From VRUE01 sp963703895 (GTDB lineage: Bacteria; Actinomycetota; Thermoleophilia; Solirubrobacterales; 70-9): a stretch of 64,000 bases of DNA. Position numbers and translations under genes: made by a program. This document shows, piece by piece, positions 46,832 through 55,002 of this stretch. The notes beneath the pieces were generated by a model. It was not told the origin of the DNA. It did no database searches and was given only the letters and a program-made list of their open reading frames with translations. Within the stretch, counting starts at the first letter, position 1. Each line of letters starts with the position of its first letter. The stretch spans positions 1,240,001 through 1,304,000 of the forward strand of contig CAVPFX010000002.1 in NCBI GenBank assembly GCA_963703895.1, written 5' to 3'.

Positions 46832-47428
46832 ATGAACACGTACGCAGTCATAGAGACAGGTGGCAAGCAGTACAAGGTCGAGAAGGGCACTTCGCTGCTC
46901 GTCGATCGATTGAGCGCCAAAGAGGGCGACAAAGTCACGCTGCGCCCGGTGATGTTCCGCGACAAAGAAGTCGTTGCGGGCGGCAAGGAGCTGGAGAAAG
47001 TCAAGGTCGAGGCGACCGTCTCCGAGCACCTGCGCGGCCCCAAGATCAAGGTCTTCAAATACAAGCCGAAGAAGGGCTATCGCCGTCGCGCTGGCCACCG
47101 CTCCGAGCTGACCAAGCTCGAGGTGACCGAGATCAGCCTCGGGAGCCGCAAGGCGGCCGCGCCGAAGAAAGAGGAGCCGGCCGCGAAAAAAGAGGCGGCT
47201 CCTAAAGCGGCGAAAGCGGCTGAGAAAAAACCGGCGGCGGAGAAAAAAGTCGCGCCGAAAAAAGAGCCGGCAGCGAAAGCAGAGGCCAAAAAACCGGCCA
47301 AAGCCAAAAAAGCTCCCGCGAAAAAAGCCGCTGCCAAAAAACCGGCGGCGAAAAAACCCGCGGCCAAAAAAGCGCCAGCATCATCAACAAAATCAGCTGC
47401 TAAAAAGGATTCTGACGATGGCTCATAA
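46832..47428 (+). CDS. rplU: 50S ribosomal protein L21 with Lys/Ala/Pro-rich extension
   Basis: Residues 1 to about 103 are a normal L21 (YAVIETGGKQYKVEKG, KIKVFKYKPKKGYRRRAGHR). A further 95 residues form a low-complexity tail of KKPAAKK and AAKKEE units, like histone H1-type tails. In this stretch AAA codons predominate, unlike the GC-rich core. L21 binds 23S rRNA; the tail may add nucleic-acid affinity. ATG 46832 has AAGGACG upstream. It overlaps rpmA by 11 nt. Confidence 0.94.
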   Translation: MNTYAVIETGGKQYKVEKGTSLLVDRLSAKEGDKVTLRPVMFRDKEVVAGGKELEKVKVEATVSEHLRGPKIKVFKYKPKKGYRRRAGHRSELTKLEVTEISLGSRKAAAPKKEEPAAKKEAAPKAAKAAEKKPAAEKKVAPKKEPAAKAEAKKPAKAKKAPAKKAAAKKPAAKKPAAKKAPASSTKSAAKKDSDDGS

Positions 47429-47672
47429 GAAGGGACTCGGCTCAAGCCGCAACGGACGCGAATCCAATCCCAACATGCTTGGGGTCAAGGTTTTCGCTGG
47501 ACAGAAGGTGACCGGGGGCGAGATCATCGTGCGGCAGCGGGGGACGCGGTTCTGGCCCGGTGACGGCACCGGGCTCGGGCGCGATCACACGATTTTTGCG
47601 GCACGGCCTGGGACGGTTGAGTTCAAGTCGTCGCGCAAGGGTCGGACTATCTCGGTTCTGCAGGACTCGTAG
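47418..47672 (+). CDS. rpmA: 50S ribosomal protein L27
   Basis: The 84-aa protein begins MAHKKGLGSSRNGRES and has GVKVFAGQKVTGGEIIVRQRG, the standard L27 pattern; its N-terminus reaches the peptidyl transferase centre. No N-terminal cleavage extension is present. It overlaps the rplU end by 11 nt and is followed by repeat B5. Confidence 0.96.
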   Translation: MAHKKGLGSSRNGRESNPNMLGVKVFAGQKVTGGEIIVRQRGTRFWPGDGTGLGRDHTIFAARPGTVEFKSSRKGRTISVLQDS

Positions 47673-47681
47673 GGCTCAGCG

Positions 47682-47785
47682 GGGAGGGCGAGTGCCCCTA
47701 CCCCGGAGACCGTTGCGCAGCAGGTCGGCTGGGAGGGTTCACGCCGTCTACCGGGAGCCTCCGGGGTAGGGGCACTCGCCCTCCC
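47682..47785 (+). repeat. Family B palindromic intergenic element, copy B5
   Basis: Perfect 27-bp arms (47682-47708 and 47759-47785) enclose a core starting ACCGTTGCGCAGCAGG and ending CCGGGAGCCT. It begins 9 nt after the rpmA stop. It is the most symmetrical of the single B copies. Confidence 0.85.
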
Positions 47786-47833
47786 GTGTGGTCCAGGGTC
47801 CCGCAGGACCTCGCACTCCGAAGGGCTTCCCCA

Positions 47834-47880
47834 AGGTGCAACGCTTTGTCCCGCTGTGGCGCGGAGAACGCGTTGCACCT
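47834..47880 (+). promoter_or_regulatory. Inverted repeat in the obgE leader
   Basis: AGGTGCAACGC (47834-47844) and GCGTTGCACCT (47870-47880) form a perfect 11-bp inverted repeat with a 25-nt centre, ending 11 nt before the obgE ATG. It could be an operator or an RNA hairpin affecting obgE translation. Confidence 0.45.
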
Positions 47881-47891
47881 CTCTAAATCTC

Positions 47892-49184
47892 ATGTACGAC
47901 AAGGCGAAGATCTGGGTTGAGGGCGGGGCGGGCGGCAATGGCTGCATCAGCTTCCGTCGCGAGGCGCACGTTCCTCGTGGTGGTCCGGATGGCGGCGATG
48001 GTGGGCATGGCGGGGATGTGGTGCTCGTTTGCGATTCGTCTAAGCGGGATCTGGGCGCGCTGAAGGGGAGCAAGCACTTCAGGGGCGGGCGGGGGAAGCA
48101 TGGGGAAGGGTCGAACAAGCATGGGGGGCGGGGCGACGATCGGGAGATCTTGGTTCCGGCGGGGACTCAGGCTGAAGCCGTCGATGGGAGTCGGGTCGAC
48201 CTGATCGAGGCGGGGCAGCGGGCCGTTGTTGCTCATTCGGGGCGTGGGGGACACGGGAACAAGCGGTTTGCGAACTCGACGCGGCAGGCGCCGCGGTTTG
48301 CCGAGAACGGGACCAAGGGGGAAGAGGGGTGGATTGAGCTGCGTCTGAAGCTGCTCGCTGACGTAGGGCTGATCGGGCTGCCGAACGCGGGGAAGTCCTC
48401 GTTGCTGGGGCGGCTGACCCGGGCAGCGCCGAAAGTCGCCGACTACCCGTTCACGACGATCTCGCCGGTGCTGGGGACGATCGAGAGCGACGATCGGCAG
48501 GCGATCGTTGCCGATATTCCGGGGCTGATCGAAGGGGCGGCCGAGGGAGCGGGGCTGGGACACGAGTTCCTTGCCCACGTCGAGCGCTGCGCGATGCTCG
48601 TCCATTTGATCGAGCTGGCGCCGCTGGAAGGAGAGCCCGAGACGAACTACGAGGCGATTCGGGCGGAGCTCTCCTCCTACGGGGGTGGACTGGACCGGTT
48701 GCCGGAGCTGGTCTTGCTCTCGAAGCGGGATCTGCTGCCGCCCGACGAGGTGGAGGCCGCGCTCGAGGAGTGGCGCGAGCGACTTGGCGATCGGGCGCTG
48801 GCCGTGCTTGCCATCTCCTCGGCAACCGGCGAGGGTCTGGGCGAGCTGCGCGAGCGCATTCTGGCTGCTCTGCCCGAGCTCTCAGTCGCACGTCCCGAGC
48901 GAACCGCCGAGCGGCCGGGCGAATTCGAGGCCGAGCACCGTGTTTACCGGCCGGCCGGTGAGGGCGGCTACGCGGTCGAACGCGAGGACGACGGCGCCTA
49001 CCGCGTCACCGGTCGCGGCGTCGAGCTGCTCTTCGAGCGCCACGACGTCAAAAACGAAGAGGCGCTCGCCTACCTGGAGCAGCGGCTCAACGAGATCGGC
49101 GTCATCGCCGCCCTGCGCGCCGCCGGCTTCGAGCCCGGCGACGAGGTCCGCGTCGGCGAGCACGAGTTCGAGCTATATCCGTGA
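47892..49184 (+). CDS. obgE: Obg/CgtA ribosome-assembly GTPase
   Basis: The 430-aa protein has the glycine-rich Obg fold (KIWVEGGAGGNGCISFRRE, GGPDGGDGGHGGDV), a GTPase domain with GLPNAGKSS, the DIPGLIEGA G3 motif and LLSKRD for G4, and a C-terminal OCT domain (residues about 345-430, YRVTGRGVELLFER and ALRAAGFEPGDEVRVG). It acts in late 50S assembly and stress control. ATG 47892 is chosen over an upstream in-frame extension, which lacks Obg similarity. Confidence 0.95.
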   Translation: MYDKAKIWVEGGAGGNGCISFRREAHVPRGGPDGGDGGHGGDVVLVCDSSKRDLGALKGSKHFRGGRGKHGEGSNKHGGRGDDREILVPAGTQAEAVDGSRVDLIEAGQRAVVAHSGRGGHGNKRFANSTRQAPRFAENGTKGEEGWIELRLKLLADVGLIGLPNAGKSSLLGRLTRAAPKVADYPFTTISPVLGTIESDDRQAIVADIPGLIEGAAEGAGLGHEFLAHVERCAMLVHLIELAPLEGEPETNYEAIRAELSSYGGGLDRLPELVLLSKRDLLPPDEVEAALEEWRERLGDRALAVLAISSATGEGLGELRERILAALPELSVARPERTAERPGEFEAEHRVYRPAGEGGYAVEREDDGAYRVTGRGVELLFERHDVKNEEALAYLEQRLNEIGVIAALRAAGFEPGDEVRVGEHEFELYP

Positions 49185-49226
49185 TCACAAAGGGGAGAGG
49201 CGCGGGGCTCGTGGCCTTGTATTGGG

Positions 49227-49454
49227 GTGTTCGACGCCGACCCGTACTCACGAGCTCTCGCGAGCGCCACGCCCGGCGCCCAGGATCTTCTCATCGGCGC
49301 CGGGATTGGTTCCGTTGCGGGCCGGCTAATCGTTCACTGGTCAGAGTCGCGGCGAGACGAGGAGTTGCCAGCGAATCGGGTGCGGCAAATTGAGACAACC
49401 TGGATCTCAATCGGTGTGACAATACGTTTCATGCTCTGGGTAGTATTGGGCTAA
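49227..49454 (+). CDS. Small hypothetical membrane protein
   Basis: GTG 49227 opens 75 codons with a glycine-rich hydrophobic segment (DLLIGAGIGSVAGRLIVHW) and a C-terminal hydrophobic end (ISIGVTIRFMLWVVLG). Its stop overlaps the next start as TAATG, which supports a translated pair. The region has less biased codon use than its neighbours. No family recognised. Confidence 0.4.
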   Translation: MFDADPYSRALASATPGAQDLLIGAGIGSVAGRLIVHWSESRRDEELPANRVRQIETTWISIGVTIRFMLWVVLG

Positions 49455-49651
49455 TGCTTCGCTTTGCCCGCATCGCTCTTGCGACCGTTGCCTCGGCGGT
49501 GGCCGTCGGACTATTCCAGCGCTGGCTCGATCTTCAGGGGCTGGCCTGGGGTCTCGGCGACGTTGGGTTTCTACTCGTTGCGATGCTTCTCGCTAGCCTC
49601 AGTGACCGCGAGCTTTTCTGGGCGGCGTCGCCGAAGAAGCACCGTCGATGA
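49454..49651 (+). CDS. Small hypothetical membrane protein, partner of the preceding gene
   Basis: The 65-aa product has two hydrophobic helices (LATVASAVAVGLFQ and VGFLLVAMLLASL) and a basic tail. It is coupled to the preceding frame through TAATG. Its last 53 nt overlap, on the other strand, the end of the acyltransferase gene. Confidence 0.4.
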   Translation: MLRFARIALATVASAVAVGLFQRWLDLQGLAWGLGDVGFLLVAMLLASLSDRELFWAASPKKHRR

Positions 49652-51425
49652 GTTCATTAGCCGCGCGTACGGAGCTCACGATCAGCCGCGCATAGACGCC
49701 CGCGCCGGCTGGCGTTAGGTGGATGCCGTCCCAGAGCAGGTTTTCGTGTGCGGCCGCAACGGGGGCCCAGTCGATCAAGGTCGTGTGGGGCCAGGTCGCG
49801 TCCGCTTCGGCGAGGGCGTGGTTGGACTCGTCTTGCCATGAGACCGGTGCGTGGTCGCTGACGAGAAAAAGCTCGCCGACGTTTGAGGTCGCCTTGCGCA
49901 GCGCCTCCATCTCATCGCCGTAAAGGGGGCCGTTGTTGCCCATCTGGATGATCAGGGCGTCAATCCGACCGTTGCGTCGCTTCAGGTGTTGGGCGAGGTC
50001 GACGAATTCATCGGCCTGGCGACCGACCTTTGCGTTCATCGAGAAGCGGGGTCCGAAGCGGGCTGCGAGCTTGTCCTTCGCCCCGATCATCACCGAGTCG
50101 CCGAAGGCGACGATCCGCGGTCGCGTGCCGGACGATGCCTGTCTCACGGTCACCTTGGCGACCTTCGCGGTCGAGGCCGCGGCTACGCCCGGGGCAAGGT
50201 GGTGGTTGCCGGTCGAGGCGATCCCGCTCCAGCCGATCAGGGCGACGATCGCGGCCACGCCGAAGGCGAGGGCGGGCCGGGCGACGCGGAGCCAGTCCTC
50301 CGGCATCGCCGGCAGCTTGCGCCTGCCGCGGAAAGGCAGCTCGACGAAGCGGTAGGAAAGGTCGGCGAGGGCGAGCACGGCGAGTAGTTGCAGTGGAATC
50401 AGGACGCCGCGGGGCAGCGAGACGTCGAGGCCGGGACGAGTCAGCGCCAGCACCGGCCAGTGCCAGAGGTAGAAGCTGTAGCTGCGCAGGCCGAGCCAGA
50501 CGAGTGCCGGTCGAGCCAGCAGTCCTCCCAGGCGCGCGGTCGGATGCGCGACGACGGCGATTACAGCCGCGCTCGCCAATGCCAGCCAGAGGTAGCCGCC
50601 GTGGAAAAGCGCCAAGTCGTAGTCGTGCACCCGCAGGAAGCTGAGAACCAAGTAGCCAAGCGCAACGACCCCGACCGCGTCGAGCACCGGCCCGCACCAG
50701 CGGCCGGGCTTGGCGCGCTGCAGTTGCCACGGCGCCCAGACGAGTGCCAGTGCGACACCGATCAGGAGGCCGGCGGCGTGGGTATCGGTGCCGTAGTAGA
50801 CCCGCGAGGCCGCTGTCGGGTCGAAGAGGATCCAGGTCAGCGCCAGTGAGGCGCCGGCGCCGGCGAGCACGCCAAGCGCCAGGCGCTTGCGCCCCAGCAG
50901 CGACATTCCGCCGGCAAAGGCGAGTGGCCAGAAGAGGTAGAACTGCTCCTCGACCGAGAGCGACCAGAGGTGGCGGAAGAGCGAGGGACGCTGAAACTGG
51001 TCGAAGTAAGACTGGTGCTCGAAGATGAAGTGCCAGTTGGCGACGTAGGCGAGCGAGGCGATCGCGTCGCCGCGCAGCTCGGTCAGGCGGTCGGGCTCGA
51101 CGATTGCCGCGACGATCATCGTCACCGCGATCAGCACGCCGACCGCTGGCAGCAGGCGTCGCGCCCGCCGCAGCCAGAACTGGCCGAGGCGGACACCGCC
51201 GGTGCGACGCCGCTCGCTGAGCAGCAGTGAGGTGATCAGGTAGCCACTGATCGCGAAGAAGACGTCGACGCCGAGAAAGCCGCCGGGCATCCAGTCGACG
51301 CCGGCGTGGTAGAGGAAGACGGCCAGTACGGCGATCGCGCGCAGGGCGTCGATGCCGGGCAGGTAGGGCAGGCGACTGTCCTGCGGTCGGCTCATCGATA
51401 GGTCTTTCGGCAGTGTTGCAACCAT
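49599..51425 (-). CDS. OatA/OafA-like membrane acyltransferase with C-terminal SGNH domain
   Basis: The 608-aa protein has an acyltransferase-3 membrane domain (residues about 15-385): LPYLPGIDALRAIAVLAVFLYHAG with the conserved H, GGFLGVDVFFAISGYLIT and WSLSVEEQFYLFWPL. After a linker, an SGNH/GDSL-like extracellular domain follows (RIVAFGDSVMIGAKD with the nucleophile Ser, IIQMGNNGPL, and WDGIHLTPAGAGVYA with the catalytic Asp-His). This architecture O-acylates surface glycans or peptidoglycan. An alternative start is Met11. Confidence 0.92.
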   Translation of the reverse strand: MVATLPKDLSMSRPQDSRLPYLPGIDALRAIAVLAVFLYHAGVDWMPGGFLGVDVFFAISGYLITSLLLSERRRTGGVRLGQFWLRRARRLLPAVGVLIAVTMIVAAIVEPDRLTELRGDAIASLAYVANWHFIFEHQSYFDQFQRPSLFRHLWSLSVEEQFYLFWPLAFAGGMSLLGRKRLALGVLAGAGASLALTWILFDPTAASRVYYGTDTHAAGLLIGVALALVWAPWQLQRAKPGRWCGPVLDAVGVVALGYLVLSFLRVHDYDLALFHGGYLWLALASAAVIAVVAHPTARLGGLLARPALVWLGLRSYSFYLWHWPVLALTRPGLDVSLPRGVLIPLQLLAVLALADLSYRFVELPFRGRRKLPAMPEDWLRVARPALAFGVAAIVALIGWSGIASTGNHHLAPGVAAASTAKVAKVTVRQASSGTRPRIVAFGDSVMIGAKDKLAARFGPRFSMNAKVGRQADEFVDLAQHLKRRNGRIDALIIQMGNNGPLYGDEMEALRKATSNVGELFLVSDHAPVSWQDESNHALAEADATWPHTTLIDWAPVAAAHENLLWDGIHLTPAGAGVYARLIVSSVRAANELIDGASSATPPRKARGH

Positions 51426-51461
51426 GCCTTAGAGGGGCACGGCCGACTCCGTGGTGGCTCA

Positions 51462-51467
51462 TACACT
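51462..51467 (+). promoter_or_regulatory. -10 box of proB
   Basis: TACACT ends 9 nt before the proB ATG at 51477, again leaving no room for a ribosome-binding site and suggesting a leaderless or near-leaderless mRNA. Confidence 0.4.
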
Positions 51468-51476
51468 TGGGCGGCA

Positions 51477-52565
51477 ATGACTCTCGTCGTCAAGCTCGGA
51501 TCCTCGATCGTCGCCGCCGATGACGGTGCCCTGCGCACCGACGTGCTCGACTCCGTCTGCGCCCAGGTCGCCGCCCTCGAGCGGGAGGGCGAGCGGGTGG
51601 CGATGGTCACCTCGGGCGCGATCGCCCGCGGCATGGGCCTGATGGACCTGCCGGTGCGCCCGCGGGCAATGGACGAGTTGCAGGCCGCCTCCGCGGTCGG
51701 TCAGGGCGATCTCTTCCGCGCCTACGAGAGTCGCCTCGCCGAGCATGGAACGCGCGCCGCGCAGGTGCTGCTGACGGCGGCCGACATTGCTGCCCGGACC
51801 AACTACCTCAACGCTCGCCAGACCCTGCGGCGGCTGATCGAGTGGGGGGTGGTGCCGGTGGTCAACGAGAACGACACCACTGCCACCGACGAGATCACCT
51901 TCGGCGACAACGACTTTCTCGCCGCCCAGGTGGCGATCCTGCTCGACGCGCGCCTGCTCGTGCTGCTGACCAACACCGACGGTCTGTACAGCGCGGACCC
52001 GACCCTCGACCCGGGGGCGGAGCGGATCGCCGAGGTCGGCGACTTCTCCGAGCTCAGTGGCCTCGAGATCGGCGACCGCACCTCGGCCTTTGGCTCTGGA
52101 GGAATGCGCAGCAAGGTCGCTGCGGCCGAGATGGCCAGCGAGGCCGGCATCCCGGCGACGATCTGCGACGGCACGAGCTCAGGCAGCTTGGCCGGGGCCG
52201 TCGCCGGCGACTCGGTTGGCACCCGTTTCGCGGCACAGGGTGGCAAGGCGTCGAGCTTCAAGCTTTGGCTCAAGTACGCCAAGCCGGTTCACGGGCGCCT
52301 CAGCGTCGATGCTGGCGCGGCGCGGGTCCTGCGCGAGAGCGGCTCCAGTCTGCTGCCGGTGGGGATCACCGCGATCGAGGGTGAGTTCGACGCCGGTGAC
52401 GCGGTCGAGGTGGCCGCGGACGGAGTGGTGGTTGGCAAGGGGATCGTCGACTACTCGGCGCCGGAGCTGGCGCGGGTTATGGGGTTGAAGAGCGCTGAGG
52501 TGCGCGAGCGGTTGCCGCATGCGGCTGACGAGGTCATTCACCGCGACAGATTCGTGTTGGTGTAG
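51477..52565 (+). CDS. proB: Glutamate 5-kinase
   Basis: ProB phosphorylates the gamma-carboxyl of L-glutamate, the first step of proline synthesis and the site of feedback inhibition by proline. The 362-aa protein has an amino-acid-kinase domain (VVKLGSSIV, VTSGAIARGM, NENDTTATDEITFGDND, LLTNTDGLYSADP) and a C-terminal PUA domain from about residue 270. It is followed by a repeat region and then proA. Confidence 0.95.
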   Translation: MTLVVKLGSSIVAADDGALRTDVLDSVCAQVAALEREGERVAMVTSGAIARGMGLMDLPVRPRAMDELQAASAVGQGDLFRAYESRLAEHGTRAAQVLLTAADIAARTNYLNARQTLRRLIEWGVVPVVNENDTTATDEITFGDNDFLAAQVAILLDARLLVLLTNTDGLYSADPTLDPGAERIAEVGDFSELSGLEIGDRTSAFGSGGMRSKVAAAEMASEAGIPATICDGTSSGSLAGAVAGDSVGTRFAAQGGKASSFKLWLKYAKPVHGRLSVDAGAARVLRESGSSLLPVGITAIEGEFDAGDAVEVAADGVVVGKGIVDYSAPELARVMGLKSAEVRERLPHAADEVIHRDRFVLV

Positions 52566-52603
52566 GAGGCGGGTGCCCCTCCCCGGGAGACCGTCGCGCA
52601 GCA
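52564..52603 (+). repeat. Half copy of the family B element
   Basis: This segment has a family B left arm (GTGCCCCTCCCC...GGGAG type) and the first part of the core (ACCGTCGCGCAGCA), then stops where the complete copy B6 begins 3 nt later. No matching right arm is present in the following 160 bp. It looks like a truncated older copy. Confidence 0.7.
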
Positions 52604-52606
52604 TAG

Positions 52607-52706
52607 GGAGGTAGGCGCCCCTCCCGCGGAGACCGTCGCGCAGCAGATTGCTTGCCGGGGCTCGAGCGTAGGATCGGGAGCCTCCGCGGGAGGGGCGCCT
52701 ACCTCC
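52607..52706 (+). repeat. Family B palindromic intergenic element, copy B6
   Basis: Perfect 25-bp arms (52607-52631 and 52682-52706) enclose the core (ACCGTCGCGCAGCAG to CGGGAGC). It ends 6 nt before the -10 box of proA. Confidence 0.85.
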
Positions 52707-52712
52707 TGCGGT

Positions 52713-52718
52713 TACCCT
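52713..52718 (+). promoter_or_regulatory. -10 box of proA
   Basis: TACCCT ends 7 nt before the ATG of proA at 52726. With this promoter, proA can be transcribed apart from proB despite the classical pairing. Confidence 0.4.
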
Positions 52719-52725
52719 TAGCTCG

Positions 52726-53988
52726 ATGGCGACCACCACCAGAAGCGTTGAGGAAAGCTGCATCGCGGCTAAGCGGGCTTCGCGGGAGCTTGCGGGGGTA
52801 TCGAGCGCGGAGAAGGACGCAGCGCTCGGGGCTGTTGTGCGGCTGCTCGGGGAGCGGGTGGAGGAGATCCTCGAGGCCAATGCGGCCGATCTGGCCGATC
52901 AGCGTGCGGCGGAACTGACTCAGGCGCTGCGGGACCGATTGACGCTGACTGAGGATCGGGTTGCGGCGATGGCCGAGGGAGTTCGGGCCGTGGCTTCGCT
53001 CGAGGATCCGATCGGTGAGGAGCTGGAACGCAAAACGCTCTCCAGCGGCCTCGATTTGCGCAAGGTCAGGGTGCCGCTAGGCGTGGTTGCCGTCGTTTAC
53101 GAGGCGCGGCCCAACGTGACGATCGACTGCGCCGCGCTGACGATCAAGAGCGGCAACGCAATCGTGCTGCGCGGTTCGAGCTACGCGGAACGCTCCAACG
53201 GGGCGCTCGCGGCGGTCGTGCGCGAGGCGCTGGTCGAGGCGGGGCTGCCTGAGGACGCGGTCCTCTTCGTTGGCGGCGGCCGCGAGGACCTGGCGGAGCT
53301 CGCCACCCAGGAGGGAAACGTGGATCTGCTGATACCCCGCGGCGGCGAAGGGCTGAAGAACGCCCTCAAGGACGTGGCGAAGGTGCCGGTGATCTACGCC
53401 GCCGCCGGCAACTGTCACGTGTACGTGCACGCCGATGCCGATCTCGAGATGGCGAGGAAGATCGCCTACAACGCCAAGGTGCAGCGGCCCGGTGTCTGCA
53501 ATGCGGCCGAGACGCTCTTGGTCGACGCCCACGTGGCGCCGGACTTCCTGCCCGGCGTGCTTGCTGACCTCCATGGAGCGGGTGTCGAGTTGGTTGGCGA
53601 CGAGCGTGTGCGCGAGCTGGCAGGTGGCGTTGAGGTCGGCCCGGCAACCGAGACCGACTGGAGCACCGAGTACCTCGATCTGAAGATGGCGGTGGGCGTT
53701 GTCGACTCCCTCGAGGAGGCGGTCGAGCACGTCAACCACCACGGCACCACGCACTCGGAGGCAATCGTCACTTCTTCTCAGGAGGCCTCGGAGCGCTTCA
53801 CCGCCGGGGTCGACGCGGCCGTCGTCTACACCAACGCCTCGACCCGCTTCACCGACGGCTTCGAGTTCGGCATGGGGGCCGAGATCGGCAACTCGACCCA
53901 GAAGCTCCACGCTCGCGGTCCGATCGGGCTGCGTGAGCTGACGACCTACAAGTACGTCGTCCGCGGCGACGGCCAAGTGCGTGAGTAG
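52726..53988 (+). CDS. proA: Glutamate-5-semialdehyde dehydrogenase (gamma-glutamyl phosphate reductase)
   Basis: ProA reduces gamma-glutamyl phosphate with NADPH to the semialdehyde. The 420-aa protein has VPLGVVAVVYEARPNVTID, LIPRGGEGLKNALKD, the catalytic cysteine in QRPGVCNAAETLLVD and the ALDH-like TNASTRFTDGFEFGMGAEIG. It overlaps nadD by 8 nt. The third proline enzyme (proC) is not in the window. Confidence 0.95.
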   Translation: MATTTRSVEESCIAAKRASRELAGVSSAEKDAALGAVVRLLGERVEEILEANAADLADQRAAELTQALRDRLTLTEDRVAAMAEGVRAVASLEDPIGEELERKTLSSGLDLRKVRVPLGVVAVVYEARPNVTIDCAALTIKSGNAIVLRGSSYAERSNGALAAVVREALVEAGLPEDAVLFVGGGREDLAELATQEGNVDLLIPRGGEGLKNALKDVAKVPVIYAAAGNCHVYVHADADLEMARKIAYNAKVQRPGVCNAAETLLVDAHVAPDFLPGVLADLHGAGVELVGDERVRELAGGVEVGPATETDWSTEYLDLKMAVGVVDSLEEAVEHVNHHGTTHSEAIVTSSQEASERFTAGVDAAVVYTNASTRFTDGFEFGMGAEIGNSTQKLHARGPIGLRELTTYKYVVRGDGQVRE

Positions 53989-54592
53989 CGCGGCGCCGGC
54001 TGGCATCGGCGTCCTCGGTTCGGCCTTCAACCCGCCGCACCTCGGCCATCTCGCGCTCGCCCAGGAGGCCCTCTGGCAGCTCAACCTCGCCGAGGTGATC
54101 CTGATGCCGACCGGCAGCGCGCCGCACAAGCGGATCGCCGACGACCCGGGCCGCGAGCTGCGGCTGGCGATGACGCGACTCGCGGCCGCCGATGACCCGC
54201 GTTTCTCGGTCTCGACTCTGGAGGTGGAGCGCGAGGGGCCGTCCTACACGTATGAGACCTTGGAGCTGCTTGCAAAGGACAGAGGCGATAGAGAGCTCGT
54301 CTTCGTGATGGGGGCCGACGCGGCGGTGGGGCTGGAGAGCTGGCGCGAGCCGCAGCGGGTCACCGAGCTGGCCCGCCTCGCCGTTGCCCGCCGGGCCGGC
54401 ATATCCGACGCTGACGTTGCTGCTGTGCTGCGCAGCCTCGGTGCCGACGGCAGGGCGACGATGCTGGAGATGCCGCAGTTCGGAGTCTCGTCCTCCGCCG
54501 TCCGCGAGCGGGCTGCGCAGGAGCGACCGCTGCGTTACTTGGTGCCCGAGCCGGTGGCACGCTTCATAGAAGAGAAGGGGATCTACCGATGA
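53981..54592 (+). CDS. nadD: Nicotinate-nucleotide adenylyltransferase
   Basis: NadD joins nicotinate mononucleotide with ATP in NAD synthesis. The 203-aa protein has the phosphopantetheine-adenylyltransferase-like motif GVLGSAFNPPHLGHLALA (HxGH), MPTGSAPHK, MGADAAVGLESW and the C-terminal ISSSAVR-like VSSSAVRERAA. GTG 53981 overlaps proA by 8 nt; its end overlaps rsfS by ATGA. Confidence 0.93.
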   Translation: MSSAAPAGIGVLGSAFNPPHLGHLALAQEALWQLNLAEVILMPTGSAPHKRIADDPGRELRLAMTRLAAADDPRFSVSTLEVEREGPSYTYETLELLAKDRGDRELVFVMGADAAVGLESWREPQRVTELARLAVARRAGISDADVAAVLRSLGADGRATMLEMPQFGVSSSAVRERAAQERPLRYLVPEPVARFIEEKGIYR

Positions 54593-55002
54593 GCGAAAGT
54601 GAGAAAGCCGCAGGCAGTGAGGCGCTGGCCCGGCGGTTGGCCGAGCTCGCCGATTCGAAAGCCGCGAGTGAGATCGTCGTCCTCGACATGCGTGGTCTCG
54701 TCTCCTACACCGATTTCTTGACGATCTGCACGGCGCGCAACGAGCGCCAGGCACGGGCGATCGCCGACGAGGTGAAGTTGCGGCTGAAGCAAGAGCAGGG
54801 GCTGCTGCCGGGTGGCTCGGAGGCGGCCGAAGCGGCCGGCTGGATCGTGCTCGACTACCTCGACAGCGTTCTGCACGTGTTCACCGAGGAAGAGCGGCAG
54901 CGCTACGCGCTTGAGGATCTCTGGCGCGAGGCGCCGCGGCTCGAGCTTCAGTTGTCGCCCGATGGCGTCCGAGGGCACCTTTACGGTGCCGCGCATGGGT
55001 AG
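54589..55002 (+). CDS. rsfS: Ribosomal silencing factor RsfS
   Basis: RsfS binds L14 on the 50S subunit and stops subunit joining in starvation. The 137-aa protein has the family pattern LDMRGLVSYTDFLTICTARNERQARAIAD and WIVLDYLDSVLHVF, cited here in parts as LVSYTDF and WIVLDYLD. The nadD-rsfS coupling is widespread. It overlaps the next gene by 8 nt. Confidence 0.93.
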   Translation: MSESEKAAGSEALARRLAELADSKAASEIVVLDMRGLVSYTDFLTICTARNERQARAIADEVKLRLKQEQGLLPGGSEAAEAAGWIVLDYLDSVLHVFTEEERQRYALEDLWREAPRLELQLSPDGVRGHLYGAAHG

